In this document: positions 1 through 8,674 of the stretch, in pieces | Layout of the letters: every line of letters begins with the position of its first letter | Numbering within the stretch: position 1 is the first letter of the stretch | NCBI GenBank assembly: GCA_964505975.1 | Contig: CAZDLW010000019.1 | Location: 1-37,475 of the forward strand | Direction of reading: 5' to 3' | DNA from: Gp6-AA40 sp964505975 | Lineage (GTDB): Bacteria; Acidobacteriota; Vicinamibacteria; Vicinamibacterales; UBA2999 | Length of the DNA stretch: 37,475 bases | The notes under the pieces: model-generated | What the model was told of the DNA's origin: nothing | Databases searched by the model: none | What the model saw: the letters and a program-made list of their open reading frames with translations, nothing else | Made by a program: the position numbers and the translations under genes

Positions 1-515
1 CGCGGGGCGGCGGGCAAGGCGCCGGGCGCGGGCCGGCGGCACCGGCGTGTACGACGCTGGCGTGCGACGTGCTGGCGGATTGGGAGCGCACGCGTCAGCT
101 CATTGTCAACATTGCCGATGCGATGCCGGCGGACAATTTCTCCTACAAGCCGACGCCCGCTCAGCGCAGCTATGGTGAACAGGTCATGCATATCGTGCAG
201 GTCGACTTGAAGCTGCTGAGCACGCTGGGCGCCAAGACGCCAGCTCCGGCCATCAATTCCCAGGCGACATCAAAGGCCGACGTCATGGCGGCATTGCGTC
301 AGTCGTTCGACTACGGCGCGGCCGTTCTGAAGGAGTTCGACGATCAACGGCTTCTCGAGCGCGTGCCGTCGCTCCCCTTCATGGGGCCGACGGCCAGCCG
401 CGCGCGGGTCGTCTATTTCTCGATGCAGCACAGTCAGGACATCTACGGTCAGATGGCCGTGTACCTGCGATTGAACGACATTACGCCACCGGCAAGCGCA
501 CGCCAGCCAGCCTGA
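1..515 (+). CDS. DinB-family protein, 5' end cut by window edge
   Basis: The frame is open from base 1 to the TGA ending at 515, so the gene probably begins before the window. The first in-frame start codon inside is GTG at 69 (148 aa from there). The region after it (LADWERTRQLIVNIADAMP...YKPTPAQRSYGEQVMHI) has the layout of the DinB/YfiT four-helix bundle: a first helix ending in a conserved YKP turn, then a His-bearing second helix (H62 counted from GTG 69) and a late His in FSMQHSQDIYGQM. DinB proteins bind a metal through three His, and many act in thiol transfer or are of unknown function. The residues upstream of the GTG (GPAAPACTTLACDV) may be the end of a signal peptide or leader. 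The substrate cannot be told. Confidence 0.75.
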   Translation, partial: RGGGQGAGRGPAAPACTTLACDVLADWERTRQLIVNIADAMPADNFSYKPTPAQRSYGEQVMHIVQVDLKLLSTLGAKTPAPAINSQATSKADVMAALRQSFDYGAAVLKEFDDQRLLERVPSLPFMGPTASRARVVYFSMQHSQDIYGQMAVYLRLNDITPPASARQPA

Positions 516-531
516 TCAGGGTCTTGAACGA

Positions 532-572
532 TGCAGAATGCAGGAGTCCGGTCTCCGGTCCTGCATTCTGCA
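532..572 (+). terminator. Perfect 14-bp inverted repeat after the DinB gene
   Basis: TGCAGAATGCAGGA (532-545) and its exact complement TCCTGCATTCTGCA (559-572) flank a 13-nt loop, 16 nt after the DinB stop. No T-tract follows, so it is at best a weak intrinsic terminator or RNA-stabilising hairpin. It shares the GAATGCAG core with the hairpin at 20350-20400. Confidence 0.4.
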
Positions 573-641
573 CTCCGCACGCTCATTCTTCGTTCATCCT
601 TCATTCTTCATTCTGAATTTTGCATTCCGTGACCGGCCCTC

Positions 642-660
642 TATACCCAGATGGGGTATA
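642..660 (+). promoter_or_regulatory. Candidate CsoR copper operator of copA
   Basis: A perfect palindrome TATACCC-AGATG-GGGTATA lies 44 nt before the copA start. CsoR-family operators are G-tract pseudo-palindromes of the form TACCC-N-GGGTA, and csoR is encoded directly downstream of copA, so this is very likely its site. The right arm overlaps a plausible -10 hexamer (TATACT, 659-664), which fits repression by blocking polymerase and release by Cu(I). No good -35 is visible. Confidence 0.65.
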
Positions 661-704
661 TACTGTGACGTACGGGGCGAATCTCCTGCCCGCCGGGGTG
701 TCTC

Positions 705-3188
705 GTGCCACCAGCCGTCGATACAGCCACCGGTTCCCGTTCCGCAACGCTCGACCTCCGTGTCAGCGGCATGACGTGCGCGGCTTGTCAGGCCAACGTG
801 AGCCGGGCCCTGTCGCGCCAGCCGGGTGTCGCGGACGCATCGGTGAACCTCGTCACCGGGCAGACCCGCGTGGTGTTCGACCCATCGCTCGTGCGTGCCG
901 ACCAGTTGGTGTCCGCCGTTCGGGCGATTGGATACGGCGCCGAGGTGCCGTCGGCCGAAACGTCCGCGGTGGCGGCCCAGGAGGCGCTCGACGAGGCGCA
1001 CATCCGCGAATTTCACGGATTGCGGAACAAGGCCGTCGTCTCCTGCGTTGTCGGAGCGGTAGCGATGGTGCTCTCGATGCCGGTCATGAGCGGGTCGGGG
1101 GCGCATGAGCAGCACGTGGGGACCATCGACCCACTCATGCTGTGGGGGATGGAACGGCTGACACCGCTGCTGCAGCGCGTCGCACCCTGGCTGTACGACG
1201 TGCCGATCGGTGTGTTGACCTGGATGCTGCTGGCGCTCACGGTCTTCGTCATGACCTGGGCTGGGCGCCAGTTCTACACCAACGGGATGCGGGCGCTCGT
1301 GCACCGCGTGCCGGACATGAACAGCCTTGTGGCCGTCGGCACGGGCGCAGCGTTTCTGTATTCGCTCGTGGCGACCGTCTGGCCGGGCCTGTTCACGGCG
1401 GCCGGCATGGCGCCCGACGTCTATTACGAAGCCGTGATCATCATTCTCGCGCTGGTACTGCTGGGCCGGACGCTCGAAGCGCATGCCAGGCGGCAGACCG
1501 CTGGCGCCTTGCGCCAGTTGGTGGCGCTGCAACCCTCGTCTGCCACGGTAGTGGCTGGTGAGGTCGAACGCGAGGTTCCGGTCGACCAGCTCGTGCCGGG
1601 CGATGTCGTGCTGCTGCGACCGGGAAGCCGCGTGCCCGTCGATGGCGAGGTCCTCGACGGCACGACTGCCATCGATGAATCGATGCTGACGGGCGAGCCG
1701 ATGCCAGTATCCAAGCAGGCGGGCGACCGGGTGATGGGCGGCACGATGAACACGAGCGGCGCCATTCAGCTTCGCGTGACCGCCGTTGGTCCCGACAGTA
1801 CGCTTGCGCAGATAGTGCGGCTGATGCGCGACGCTCAGGCGTCCAGGGCGCCAATCCAGCGGCTGGCGGATCGGGTGAGCGCAGTCTTCGTCCCCGTCGT
1901 GATTGCCATTGCCCTCGTGACCGTCGCGTCCTGGCTCCTCGCCGGCGGCGAAGGAGCGTCCGTCCGGGCGTTTGCCGCCGGCGTTGCCGTCCTGATCATT
2001 GCATGCCCGTGCGCGATGGGGCTGGCAGTCCCGACGGCCGTCATGGTGGCAACGGGTCGCACCAGTCAGCTTGGTGCGTTGATCAAGGGCGGCGAGGTGC
2101 TGCAGCGTGCAGCCGAAGTCACAACCGTGGTGCTCGACAAGACGGGAACACTTACTGAGGGGCATCCCGCTGTGACTGCGGTTGTCCCTGTCGACGCTGA
2201 GAGTCGCGCCGAGAGCGTGCTCGTGCGCGCGGCCGCCGTGGGTCGGTTCTCCGAGCACCCGCTCGCCGCGGCCATCGTGGAGGCAGCTGCCCATCGCCGC
2301 CTTGCGATTCCGGGAGCCACCAGCTTCGAAAGTGAGCCTGGGCAGGGAACGGCCGCAACCGTGGAGGGCGAGCGCGTGTACGTCGGAAGTGCCGCCTGGC
2401 TGCGCGCACACGGAGTGGACGATCCACGGCTGGACGACATGGGTGATCGCCTCGCCAGGGAGGGTCAGACGCCGGTGTTCGTCGGCGTTGCGGCTGCGGG
2501 CGTTGCGTTACTCGGGGCCGTTCCTCACGCCGGGACCAACCGCGTTACGTCCTCACGCCCGTGGGAGATGGCTCCTCGAACGGCGAACGGACATGGTGGA
2601 CGGCCAGTGCTGGCGGGGGTGATCGGCATTTCCGATCCGATACGTGAGTCTTCCGCGCAGAGTATGTCGATGCTGCGTCGGCGAGGGCTCGAGTTGGTGA
2701 TGCTGACGGGCGACCGGCGGGGAACGGCGGATGCGATCGCGACCCGGCTGGGCATCGACCGCGTGATCGCCGACGTGCGACCCGAAGGCAAGGTCGAGGC
2801 CGTGCGAGCGCTTCAGCGCGACGGCCGTGTCGTGGCGATGGTGGGCGACGGGATCAACGACGGCCCTGCGCTCGCGCAAGCGGATGTAGGTGTTGCGATG
2901 GGGAGCGGCACCGACGTGGCGCTCGACGCCGCCGACATTGCGCTCCTGCGCGGCGATCTCGGGGCGCTCGTATCCGCGCTGCACGTGGCCCGCGCGGCAT
3001 TGCGCACGATGAAACAGAATCTGTTCTGGGCGTTCATCTACAACGTCATCGGGATTCCGATTGCGGCCGGCGTGTTGTATCCGGCGTTTGGCATCCTGCT
3101 GAGCCCCATCGTGGCGAGTGCGGCGATGGCGTTCAGCTCGGTGAGCGTCGTCGCCAACAGCCTGCGCCTGCGACGGGTGCGCGGATGA
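705..3188 (+). CDS. copA: Cu(I)-exporting P1B-type ATPase
   Basis: Pumps Cu(I) out of the cytoplasm using ATP. An N-terminal HMA domain carries GMTCAAC (22-28), followed by paired membrane helices, the actuator TGE loop (329-331), the transport motif C434-P-C436, the phosphorylation site D478 in DKTGT, an SEHPL nucleotide-binding motif and GDGIND (714-719). The last helices hold YN and the MxxSS-type motif (AMAFSSVSVVANSLRLR), the Cu(I)-type signature. It starts at GTG 705. A CsoR-like operator lies upstream and csoR overlaps its stop by ATGA, so copper-induced co-expression is expected. Odd: about 34 extra residues (roughly 600-633, rich in G, P, T, R) sit between VFVGVAAAG and VLAGVIGISD, where family members normally have a short turn. 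The frame is intact across it. Confidence 0.95.
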   Translation: MPPAVDTATGSRSATLDLRVSGMTCAACQANVSRALSRQPGVADASVNLVTGQTRVVFDPSLVRADQLVSAVRAIGYGAEVPSAETSAVAAQEALDEAHIREFHGLRNKAVVSCVVGAVAMVLSMPVMSGSGAHEQHVGTIDPLMLWGMERLTPLLQRVAPWLYDVPIGVLTWMLLALTVFVMTWAGRQFYTNGMRALVHRVPDMNSLVAVGTGAAFLYSLVATVWPGLFTAAGMAPDVYYEAVIIILALVLLGRTLEAHARRQTAGALRQLVALQPSSATVVAGEVEREVPVDQLVPGDVVLLRPGSRVPVDGEVLDGTTAIDESMLTGEPMPVSKQAGDRVMGGTMNTSGAIQLRVTAVGPDSTLAQIVRLMRDAQASRAPIQRLADRVSAVFVPVVIAIALVTVASWLLAGGEGASVRAFAAGVAVLIIACPCAMGLAVPTAVMVATGRTSQLGALIKGGEVLQRAAEVTTVVLDKTGTLTEGHPAVTAVVPVDAESRAESVLVRAAAVGRFSEHPLAAAIVEAAAHRRLAIPGATSFESEPGQGTAATVEGERVYVGSAAWLRAHGVDDPRLDDMGDRLAREGQTPVFVGVAAAGVALLGAVPHAGTNRVTSSRPWEMAPRTANGHGGRPVLAGVIGISDPIRESSAQSMSMLRRRGLELVMLTGDRRGTADAIATRLGIDRVIADVRPEGKVEAVRALQRDGRVVAMVGDGINDGPALAQADVGVAMGSGTDVALDAADIALLRGDLGALVSALHVARAALRTMKQNLFWAFIYNVIGIPIAAGVLYPAFGILLSPIVASAAMAFSSVSVVANSLRLRRVRG

Positions 3189-3514
3189 AGCGCTCCGCAC
3201 CCGCACGTGGCGCGTCCCCTCGTCGGACGCGTGCCACCGGCGTGGACGGCGAGGTCAAGGCACGCAACCTCACCCGACTGCGACGCATCGAGGGTCAGAT
3301 ACGCGGTCTGCAGCGCATGGTCGAAGAGGAGCGGTACTGTGCCGATGTCCTGACGCAGATTTCGTCGGTGCACGAGGCGCTCCGCGCCGTGTCGCGAGAG
3401 CTCATGCGGAATCACCTCAAGCACTGCGCGACTCGTGCCATACGCGGCGGCGCACAGCAGGCAGAGGCAATGTACGACGAGCTCATCGACCTGATGCACC
3501 GCCACAACCGTTGA
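3185..3514 (+). CDS. csoR: CsoR-family copper-sensing repressor
   Basis: 109-residue all-helical DNA-binding repressor of the CsoR/RcnR (DUF156) family. After a basic N-terminal tail comes the family core LTRLRRIEGQIRGLQRMVEEERYC. The copper ligands C52, H77 and C81 are all present with the same spacing as Cys36-His61-Cys65 of the founding M. tuberculosis protein, supporting Cu(I) sensing rather than the Ni, formaldehyde or sulfide branches. Its ATG overlaps the copA stop (ATGA), implying translational coupling. The likely target is the palindrome at 642-660, giving autoregulation. No copper chaperone gene is seen beside it. Confidence 0.92.
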   Translation: MKRSAPARGASPRRTRATGVDGEVKARNLTRLRRIEGQIRGLQRMVEEERYCADVLTQISSVHEALRAVSRELMRNHLKHCATRAIRGGAQQAEAMYDELIDLMHRHNR

Positions 3515-3532
3515 CGACGCCGTGCGGCGTCG
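3515..3532 (+). terminator. Hairpin directly after csoR
   Basis: CGACGCC-GTGC-GGCGTCG starts on the base after the csoR stop: a 7-bp perfect GC-rich stem with a 4-nt loop. No T run follows, so termination is a guess from position. The opposing truA ends at 3659. Confidence 0.4.
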
Positions 3533-3658
3533 GAACCGACCTTGTGATCCCCGAAGGAACGTGGCTGAAGACGCTGATGGCCGCCGTAGCCGGCGTCATC
3601 AGCGGTGAGCCGCGCAGCGCATCCGTCGATGAATCGGTGGCGGGCGCGACGAGCGGCC

Positions 3659-4441
3659 TCATGGGCGTCGGACGATGGCGGCGGCCTCGACCGGGACGTC
3701 GCGGGGGTCGCCTTCGTAGAAGACCCGTTCGAGGAACAACCCGGATGCCGGCGCCGTGAGACGGGCCGGCAGATCGGAGCGCTCGCGCAGCATCGTTGCC
3801 GCGTGCTCCGCGTCGAGGGAGCCACGGCCCACTTCGACGAGGACGCCGACCAGCCGCCGCACCATCTTCCAGAGGAAATGCGAGCCCTCGACGTGAATCA
3901 GGAGCAGGTCCCCATCTTCGTGCAGCCCTATCGTCTCCACGAGCACCTGGGTCGACTTCTCGGCGGGGTCATCGTCCGTGAAGGAGGCGAAGTCGTGCAG
4001 ACCGACGAAGCGGCCGGTCGCGTGGCGCATCCGCTCGACGTCGAGGCTCTCTTTGACCCACCACACGAACGGCTTCGCGAAGGCGGTCCGCCGCCGGGAG
4101 ATCTGGTAGATGTAGCTGCGTCCGACGGCGTGATGCCGTGCGTGGAAGCGGCGATGTGCGCGCTCTACACGGAGGACGTTGATGTCGGACGGCAGCGCGT
4201 CGTTGACGCGCTGCTTCAGCGTGTCTGGTGGAAGCGTTGTCCGGATCTCCAGATGCGCCACCTGCGCGAGCGCGTGTACGCCCGCATCGGTTCGGCCGGA
4301 GCCGTAGAGCTCGAAGCCGGGTACACCCGTGGCGTCGCGGATCGCCCGTTCGATTTCTCCCTGTATGGTTCTGGCGTTCTTCTGAATCTGCCAGCCGCTG
4401 TAGCGGCTGCCGGCGTACTCAACAGTCAGCTTGAAGCGCAT
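3659..4441 (-). CDS. truA: tRNA pseudouridine synthase A
   Basis: Converts uridines 38-40 of the tRNA anticodon stem to pseudouridine. The 260-residue product begins MRFKLTVEYAGSRYSGWQIQ, the canonical TruA N-terminus. The catalytic Asp is D52 in YGSGRTDAGVHA, followed by the tRNA-binding core (RSYIYQI, FVWWV) and the late motif SHFLWKMVRRLVGVLVEVG. The frame stays open upstream to GTG 4519 (plus 26 residues), but that extension is not family-like and ATG 4441 gives the usual length. No strong ribosome site is visible for either start. It lies about 200 nt downstream of the UPF0182 gene on the same strand. Confidence 0.93.
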   Translation of the reverse strand: MRFKLTVEYAGSRYSGWQIQKNARTIQGEIERAIRDATGVPGFELYGSGRTDAGVHALAQVAHLEIRTTLPPDTLKQRVNDALPSDINVLRVERAHRRFHARHHAVGRSYIYQISRRRTAFAKPFVWWVKESLDVERMRHATGRFVGLHDFASFTDDDPAEKSTQVLVETIGLHEDGDLLLIHVEGSHFLWKMVRRLVGVLVEVGRGSLDAEHAATMLRERSDLPARLTAPASGLFLERVFYEGDPRDVPVEAAAIVRRP

Positions 4442-4646
4442 GGGTGCCGGATCGTGGTCTCGCATCCGGCGACGCTGCGCCGATGGTTGTTGGCGCGCCG
4501 GTTCGACGGGGTGCCACACGTGACGAGCCGATGAGCCCCCGGACGATCGAAGCGGGCCTCGTTATCGATCCGAGCCCGCTCGATCACCCGGTTCGTTCAC
4601 GTGCGGCGGCGAGTGGCGTCATGCCGGGCGCGCGCCGCCGGCATGC

Positions 4647-7415
4647 TCACCGTGATCGCATGCGCTCGAGAATGTCTCCGAGCTGGCGGAGCTCGTCGCC
4701 ATAGCGGCCCCAATCGCCCTCGCGTTGAGCCTGAATCGCCCGCTCGTAGTGCGCGCGCGCCTCGTCGGCCAGCCGGGCCAGCTCGGGATCGAGGCCAGGC
4801 AGACGAGGCGCGACAACGGGAGCGGGGCCGAGGTCGTTCACCTCGGGCGCCCGCACGATGTCGTTCTCGGAGAAGGAGACCGGCGGCCGCACGCCCGGGC
4901 CGAACAGCCGTGCCAGCCCGGCATCCAACGTCTCCTCCATGACGATGCGATTCTCGTACGCGACGATGACGCGGGTCAGCTCGGGGATGCGGCCGCCCGC
5001 GGCGCGCAGGTAGAGCGGCCGGATGTAGACCAGCGACTCTTCGATCGGGATCACCATGAGCGTTCCCCAGATCACCTGGGAGCCCTGCTGGTTCCAGAGC
5101 GTGATTTGGGGCGCAATGACCTGATCCTGGGCGATGCGCGCCACGACCTGCCGCGGCCCGAAGATCAGCTTCTGCTTCGGGAAGACGAACGAGTGCATGC
5201 GGCCATAGTGCTCACCGTCGCTTTGCGCCACCAGCCACGCCGCCAGGTTGTCGCGATTGCGTGGCGTGAACGGCAGCATCTGGATGAACTCCGGCTCGAG
5301 CTCACCAGGCAGCCGCATGATCGTGTAGTAGGGCTGCATGATGCGGCCTTCGCGCCCCTCGTCGAGGCGCGGGATCTCCCACTGATCTTCGCGGTTGTAG
5401 AAGACCGACGGCGACGTCATGTGGTACGTCGTGTACATGTTGGCCTGGACCGCGAAGATGTCCTCCGGGTAGCGCACGTGCTCGCGAATTGCCGCGGGCA
5501 TCTCGGACAGCGGGACGAAAATATCGGGGAACATGCGTGCATACGTGGCGGCGATGGGATCTTCCTCGTCGCTCAGGTACGCCGTCGTCGTGCCGTGATA
5601 GGCGTCGATGACCAGTTTCACCGAGTTCCGGATGTAGTTCAGATTCGGGCCGGCCTGCGCCGAGTAGGGATAGAGCCCCGTTCTCGTGTAGGCATCCTGG
5701 ATCCAGTACATGCGCCCGTCGGCCAGCACCATGTAGGGGTCCTGATCGAACGCGAGAAACGGCGCGATGGTGCGGACGCGCTCGCGGATGCTCCGGTAGT
5801 ACAGGATCCGGCTTTCCGGAAGGATGTCGTCGCTCAGCAGAATCTGGTAGGACCCGAACCGCAGGGCATAGAGCAGCTTGCGCCAGAGTGAGTTCAGTTG
5901 CACGCCACCGTTTCCGTCGTAGCGCGTGAACACGTTGTCGTCGCCGCGAGTCGGATAGTGGAACTCCCTGGCATTCGTTCGCACGATGACGTAGTCGTTC
6001 GACAGCTCGCCGTAGTAGATGCTCGGCTCGTCGACCTCCAGGTCCGTGCTGGTGACCGGCGGCAGGTCCCGGATGAAGAGCACGGGAAGCCCTTCCGTCG
6101 TGACCTGGTTGACCGGCCCGAGTGTCAGACCGTATCCGTGCGTGAACACCAGCCGTTCGTTCACCCACGTACGGTTCGGGAGCATGGCCGAGTTGAGCTC
6201 GCGCACCGACAGCATCACCTGCCGGAGATTGCCCTCGAGCCGGTAGCGGTCGTTGTCCACCGAGACGAAGTCGTAGTACGTCCGGATCACCTGAATCTGG
6301 CCGAAGGTGTCGAGCAACGGTTGATGATCCCAGAGCCGCACGTTGTCGAGCGTAGCCCGGTTGTTCGCGATGTCGTCGGGCGTGAGGATGGCATCGCCGG
6401 AGATCTCGCGCTCCTCGATGCGATCGAGGTTGAAGGCGCGGCGCGTGGCGGCGATGTTGTGCACGATGTAGGGCGCTTCGCGCACCTGTTCGTTCGGGCT
6501 CACGACGAACCGCTGCAGCGCGGTGCTGTACATCTCGCCGCCTATCGAGACCAGGAAGTACAGACCGAACGCCACCGGGATCGGCCAGTTGCGGCGCGCG
6601 CCGGCAAATGCCTGCCAGCCGGCCATGCCGGCGCCAATCACGGACACGATCATCAGCAGGAAGGCCGCGGGCATGCGCCCGTGGACGTCGGCGTAGGTCG
6701 CCCCCTGGATCGTGCCCGGGCGGACCAGATACTCGATTCGGCCGAGCCAGGCGCCGAACGCCAGCAGGAGCAGGAAGACGACCGCCAGCATCGAGAGGTG
6801 CCGTCTGGCCGCAGGGCTGAGATTGATCGTGGCAGGAAAGCCGGAGGTCAGGTTACCCGAGGCGAGATACAGCCCGCCCGCGGCCAGCGCGGCAACCACG
6901 ACCAGGAGCTGGCCGAGGCCCCGCAGGAATTGCAGGAAGGGGAGCGAGAACACGTAGAAACCGACCTCGTGGCCCAGGATCGGATCGGACGCACCGAACG
7001 GTATGCCATGCCGCCACATGAGGAAGGTCTCCCAGCGGCCCGCCGCATACAGCGCAATCAGGACCGACACGAGCGTGGCAGCCGCCAGGGCCATCAGGTG
7101 AATCTGCCCCCTGCTCGGCAGGGTCAGCTCGATCCCGTCGCGCGTCGTGAACACCTGCCGGAAGTCGCTCATCGCGTTGATGGCGAGCCGCAGGTTCAGG
7201 ATGAGCCAGCCCGCCGACAAGGCAAACGCGACGGCGAACAGCATGGCCTGACTGCCCAGCATCGTGAGGAAGACCTGCTGATAGCCGGTTTCGGCGAACC
7301 AGAGCCAGTCCGTGTACAGCCGGACCAGGGTGGGTCCCGCAAAGAAGATCAGCAGACCCACGAACAACAGGATGAGGCGAGTTGGATGAGGCATGGCTCC
7401 TATGCTGCGCTTCAC
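4647..7415 (-). CDS. UPF0182 family large membrane protein
   Basis: 922-residue protein of the UPF0182 family (COG1615), whose function is unknown. About seven hydrophobic segments fill the first third, beginning RLILLFVGLLIFFAGPTLVRLYTDWLWFAETGYQQVF, with the TDWLWF-E-GY signature. A large presumed extracytoplasmic region follows (PYIVHNIAATRRAFNLD, NVRLWDHQPLLDTF, YFVPLSEMP-type motifs). The tail (EARAHYERAIQAQREGDWGRYGDELRQLGDIL) is a charged helical hairpin like that of other family members. Start choice is open between GTG 7415 and ATG 7394. The latter is preceded by AGGAG, but only 2 nt away. The family is frequent in actinobacteria, cyanobacteria and acidobacteria. Confidence 0.9.
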   Translation of the reverse strand: MKRSIGAMPHPTRLILLFVGLLIFFAGPTLVRLYTDWLWFAETGYQQVFLTMLGSQAMLFAVAFALSAGWLILNLRLAINAMSDFRQVFTTRDGIELTLPSRGQIHLMALAAATLVSVLIALYAAGRWETFLMWRHGIPFGASDPILGHEVGFYVFSLPFLQFLRGLGQLLVVVAALAAGGLYLASGNLTSGFPATINLSPAARRHLSMLAVVFLLLLAFGAWLGRIEYLVRPGTIQGATYADVHGRMPAAFLLMIVSVIGAGMAGWQAFAGARRNWPIPVAFGLYFLVSIGGEMYSTALQRFVVSPNEQVREAPYIVHNIAATRRAFNLDRIEEREISGDAILTPDDIANNRATLDNVRLWDHQPLLDTFGQIQVIRTYYDFVSVDNDRYRLEGNLRQVMLSVRELNSAMLPNRTWVNERLVFTHGYGLTLGPVNQVTTEGLPVLFIRDLPPVTSTDLEVDEPSIYYGELSNDYVIVRTNAREFHYPTRGDDNVFTRYDGNGGVQLNSLWRKLLYALRFGSYQILLSDDILPESRILYYRSIRERVRTIAPFLAFDQDPYMVLADGRMYWIQDAYTRTGLYPYSAQAGPNLNYIRNSVKLVIDAYHGTTTAYLSDEEDPIAATYARMFPDIFVPLSEMPAAIREHVRYPEDIFAVQANMYTTYHMTSPSVFYNREDQWEIPRLDEGREGRIMQPYYTIMRLPGELEPEFIQMLPFTPRNRDNLAAWLVAQSDGEHYGRMHSFVFPKQKLIFGPRQVVARIAQDQVIAPQITLWNQQGSQVIWGTLMVIPIEESLVYIRPLYLRAAGGRIPELTRVIVAYENRIVMEETLDAGLARLFGPGVRPPVSFSENDIVRAPEVNDLGPAPVVAPRLPGLDPELARLADEARAHYERAIQAQREGDWGRYGDELRQLGDILERMRSR

Positions 7416-7466
7416 GGCTGATTCGCGATCCAGCCGCTCACGCGTCTTCGTGCAGTGTTCCCGATC

Positions 7467-7487
7467 CGCCGGCGTTGGCTGCCGGCG
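7467..7487 (-). terminator. GC hairpin after the WYL regulator gene
   Basis: CGCCGGC-GTTGGCT-GCCGGCG forms a 7-bp perfect stem between the WYL gene stop (7539) and the UPF0182 start. No T-tract. Its position suggests a transcript end, but this is weak. Confidence 0.3.
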
Positions 7488-7538
7488 CCGCAGTGGCGAG
7501 ACAGGCCGGCGATTGTCGATGCGCGCGTGAAAGCCGGA

Positions 7539-8576
7539 TCACGTCACGTCCCCGAGTTGGGCCTCGGCCCGCACGATGGTGTCGTGTGCGACCCCGTTGG
7601 CCGTGTACGCGCTGCAGGCCGATTGAAGATCGGACTGGATTTCCTTGGCAAGAGATATCGGTGCGAGCACCCGGCCGTATGGCCCCCAGCTCAGGATCCA
7701 GCTCCGCAGTGCCCAATCATGGCAGACCTTCAGCGACAGTATCAGCCCGCCGTCGGGTTCCTCCCGCACCTGTTGCGACGCGTGCCACACCCGGGCGTGC
7801 ACATACGGCGCCACCGCGGCATCGAACTGGATCTCGACACGTGCTGCGGGTCCGGTGTTGACGCCCAGCGAGTTCCCGAACACGTCGCTGCCGATCGGAT
7901 GCTTGGGCGTGAACGTCTGCTTCTCGAGCGAGACGGACGCGACGCGGTCGATCGCAAACGTGCGGATATCCCCGTACTCCGGCACGTACGCGAGGAGATA
8001 GAGCGCGCCCTGGGCAAACGCCAGCCGATAGGGATGCACCAGGTAGTCCTTGCTGCGCCCGCTCGACACTGAGTGGTAGCGCATCGTTGCCGTCCGGCAG
8101 TGCAGTGTCGCCTCGAGCAGCCGGCCCACGATATCGGGTGACGACTGGCTCCTGGTACGCGGTCCCGGCTTGGCCACCAGCACGGTCGGGAGCCGGTCGA
8201 GGAAGTGCCGCATGCGAGGCGACAGCAGCTTTTCCAGACGTCCGAACGCGTGCGTCAGGTCACGCTGAAAGGGACTGCCGACGACGGCCTCGAGCAGGTT
8301 GCGGCTCAGGTAGAGTGCACACAGTTCGGCAAGCGTGAAGCCCGTCTCGATGCCCCTCAACGCGCGGCCATCCAGCCGCCAGCGGACTCGTCCGCCGTCA
8401 TCGCGCTCGTCGTACAGCGGAAAACCGGCCTCCTGAAGAGCGGCCAGATCCCGCCGGATGGTTCGACTCGTGACTTCCAACTCGCGCGCCAGGGCGTCGA
8501 TGGTCACGCCGTGGCGCGATGCCTCGAGCGCGTGCAGGGCCTTCCATTGCCGGATGACTTCCTGGTTTCGGGGCAC
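7539..8576 (-). CDS. WYL-domain helix-turn-helix transcriptional regulator
   Basis: 345-residue YafY/PafB-type regulator. Residues 1-60 form a DeoR-like winged helix (VTIDALARELEVTSRTIRRDLAALQEAGFPLYDERDDGG). The WYL ligand/nucleic-acid-sensing domain follows (MRYHSVSSGRSKDYLVHPYRLAFAQGALYLLAYVPEYGDIRTFAIDRV), then a C-terminal WCX extension. The open frame continues upstream, but the domain starts at GTG 8576 (VPRNQEVIRQWKAL), preceded by GATGAGG. It is codirectional with the two-component genes, about 100 nt downstream of them. Targets are unknown; relatives respond to nucleic acids in DNA-damage or phage-defence regulation, but no such locus is adjacent. Confidence 0.88.
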   Translation of the reverse strand: MPRNQEVIRQWKALHALEASRHGVTIDALARELEVTSRTIRRDLAALQEAGFPLYDERDDGGRVRWRLDGRALRGIETGFTLAELCALYLSRNLLEAVVGSPFQRDLTHAFGRLEKLLSPRMRHFLDRLPTVLVAKPGPRTRSQSSPDIVGRLLEATLHCRTATMRYHSVSSGRSKDYLVHPYRLAFAQGALYLLAYVPEYGDIRTFAIDRVASVSLEKQTFTPKHPIGSDVFGNSLGVNTGPAARVEIQFDAAVAPYVHARVWHASQQVREEPDGGLILSLKVCHDWALRSWILSWGPYGRVLAPISLAKEIQSDLQSACSAYTANGVAHDTIVRAEAQLGDVT

Positions 8577-8674
8577 GACCTCATCGTAACAGGTCAGCCG
8601 CTCTGCAGCTTGGCCGGTTGGCTTCGCGCGATGGGGCCGCCCCACGTGCCAGGCCCCGGCCTGGCCTCCCTCCG

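Noticed and set aside
594..2411. Long 605-residue open frame antisense to copA
   Set aside because: Arg/His-rich composition and no family features; it is the GC-driven antisense shadow of a certain gene.
4725..7421. Long plus-strand open frames opposite the UPF0182 gene
   Set aside because: Low-complexity, Arg/Asp/Val-rich translations with no ribosome site; the opposite strand encodes a clear family protein.
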